DNA from: JBFFXF01 sp041569895
GTDB lineage: Bacteria > Planctomycetota > UBA8108 > JACQVS01
Length of the DNA stretch: 14,404 nt
Direction of reading: 5' to 3'
Assembly (NCBI GenBank): GCA_041569895.1
Contig: JBFFXF010000186.1
Location: forward strand, 1 to 14,404
The translations under genes were made by a program, and so were the position numbers. Within the stretch, counting starts at the first letter, position 1, and each line of letters begins with the position of its first letter. Shown piece by piece: positions 13,261 through 14,404 of the stretch. Under the pieces are notes generated by a model. It did no database searches. It saw nothing but the letters and a program-made list of their open reading frames with translations, and was not told the DNA's origin.

Positions 13261-14404
13261 ATGCTTAGATTCTCGCGCACGCTCGCCCTGCACCTCGCCG
13301 TCGAGATCTTCAAGATCTTCGCGCTCGTGCTCGCCATCCAGGTGGTCATCTTCGGCGCCATCTTCACGTTCAAGGCGACGCGCGACTACGGCTTCGACCT
13401 CGGTCTGCTGCTGCCGATCTTCCGGATCACGTTCGCGTACTCGCTCTATTACACGATCCCGATCGCGGCCCTGGTGGCGACCGGGCTCGTGTTCGGGCGG
13501 TTCGTCGCGGATCGCGAGATCGCGGCGATGAAGAGCTTCGGAATCTCCCACCTCGAGATGCTGATCGCGCCGGCGGCGATCGGCGTCGTGCTGATGGCGG
13601 CCGGGCTCTACATCAACGGCTACGTCATCCCCGAGGTGCGATTCGCGAAGGACAACCTCGGGAAGCTCCTCCTCGATCAGTTGCAGTCGCTCGACGAGGG
13701 CTACGACAAGAGCTTCTTCCTCGACGACGACAAGAAGAACAAGATCGTCATCGAGCGATACCGCGAGGGGCGGCTGTCGAACATCTTCCTCTTCGCCGAG
13801 GAGCCCGAGCGCGTCTTCCCGGTGGCGGCGGATGACGACGACCTGATCGACGACGAGGACAGCGACGACGACACACCGGACGACGGGAGCCGTGACGGCG
13901 ACCCCCGCGGGAGGCGCGAGCAGGACGCGCGGGAGGGGGACCGCAACGGCTCCGCGCGTTCACGGGAGAGCGAGGGCGTCACGGCCCGCTCCTTCCCGCT
14001 CATCCTGCACGCGCGCGAGGGCGCGGTGCTCTCGCAAGCCGAGGGCGTCGTCCTCGAGCTGCGCGACGTGCGGGTTTTTTACGACAACGACTTCCGCGGC
14101 AGCGGCGAGCGCGACGTGCCGCCGGAGCGACGGGACTTCCTGCAGAACGCGCGGCTGTCGAGGCTGCCGGTGCCGATCGCCGGCTTCGACGACAAGAGCC
14201 GCGTCCAGAAGGCGATGCCCAATCCCCTGCTGCGCGACTTCATCCGGCGCAAGCTCGAGGAGCACCAGCGTCTCGAGGCGGAGCTCGAGGCGGCGCTCCA
14301 GTCGGCCACCGAGCCGAACGAGGAGATGCGGCGGCGGTCCAGACGCGCGCTCAACCAGCACCGCAAGGCGAAGGGCATCTACCAGCGGCGCATCACGTTC
14401 GCGC
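13261..14404 (+). CDS. LptF/LptG-like lipopolysaccharide export permease, 3' end cut
   Basis: LptF and LptG are the membrane subunits of the LptB2FG transporter that moves lipopolysaccharide from the inner membrane to the Lpt bridge. The 381 visible residues show the family N-terminus (MLRFSRTLALHLAVEIFKIF), membrane segments at about 17-37, 54-78 and 100-122, and the characteristic PIAALVATGLVFGRFVADREIAAMKSFGIS segment (67-96, here read in pieces), which resembles the conserved GRLsrdsEi block. A periplasmic domain follows. Two features are odd: an acidic stretch at 191-214 (DDDDLIDDEDSDDD...) followed by a charged Arg/Asp/Glu region to 240, and a long charged helix at 325-377 with coiled-coil character. 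I cannot tell LptF from LptG. The frame continues past the window edge, so the later transmembrane helices are missing. Confidence 0.85.
   Translation, partial: MLRFSRTLALHLAVEIFKIFALVLAIQVVIFGAIFTFKATRDYGFDLGLLLPIFRITFAYSLYYTIPIAALVATGLVFGRFVADREIAAMKSFGISHLEMLIAPAAIGVVLMAAGLYINGYVIPEVRFAKDNLGKLLLDQLQSLDEGYDKSFFLDDDKKNKIVIERYREGRLSNIFLFAEEPERVFPVAADDDDLIDDEDSDDDTPDDGSRDGDPRGRREQDAREGDRNGSARSRESEGVTARSFPLILHAREGAVLSQAEGVVLELRDVRVFYDNDFRGSGERDVPPERRDFLQNARLSRLPVPIAGFDDKSRVQKAMPNPLLRDFIRRKLEEHQRLEAELEAALQSATEPNEEMRRRSRRALNQHRKAKGIYQRRITFA

Overview
This window comes from a high-GC, double-membrane (diderm) bacterium. The evidence is GC-biased codon use throughout, three proteins with lipoprotein signal peptides, and an LptF/LptG-type lipopolysaccharide export permease at the right end. 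I cannot name the lineage. The GC bias, sparse Shine-Dalgarno motifs and TCGGA-type low-complexity spacers would fit an uncultured lineage of the Acidobacteriota, Planctomycetota or Myxococcota kind, but that is only an impression. No tRNA, rRNA, IS element, prophage or CRISPR array is visible.

Left block, minus strand (1-2607): reading leftward, an unrecognised secreted 258-residue protein, a YjbQ-family protein, a protein-L-isoaspartate O-methyltransferase (Pcm) that overlaps yjbQ by one base and carries a lipoprotein signal peptide, then a 196-base spacer with an imperfect inverted repeat, and the start of a Pro/Ala-rich secreted protein cut by the window edge. A 356-base divergent spacer (2608-2963) holds a near-perfect 16-bp hairpin beside a TATAAT box. 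To its right, a plus-strand gene encodes a lipoprotein with three fibronectin-III-like modules and a TolB/PD40-type propeller.

Centre (4992-9852): a low-complexity spacer made of degenerate six-base repeats, then a minus-strand run encoding uroporphyrinogen decarboxylase (hemE), porphobilinogen synthase (hemB), glutamate-1-semialdehyde aminomutase (hemL) and an M42 metallopeptidase. Related repeats lie on both sides of the peptidase gene.

Right block, plus strand (10096-14404): hemC and hemD, diverging from hemE, then a PHP-domain lipoprotein and the LptF/LptG-like permease. The hem genes together cover the five steps from glutamate-1-semialdehyde to coproporphyrinogen III (HemL, HemB, HemC, HemD, HemE). 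HemL implies the C5 (glutamyl-tRNA) route, but hemA is not in the window.

Most of the window is ordinary core metabolism. I do not see a convincing new multi-gene system. The points worth a second look are the apparently exported Pcm, the in-frame 12-bp minisatellite inside hemC, the acidic insertion in the LptF/LptG-like protein, the repeats around the M42 gene, and the hairpin and inverted-repeat elements in the spacers.
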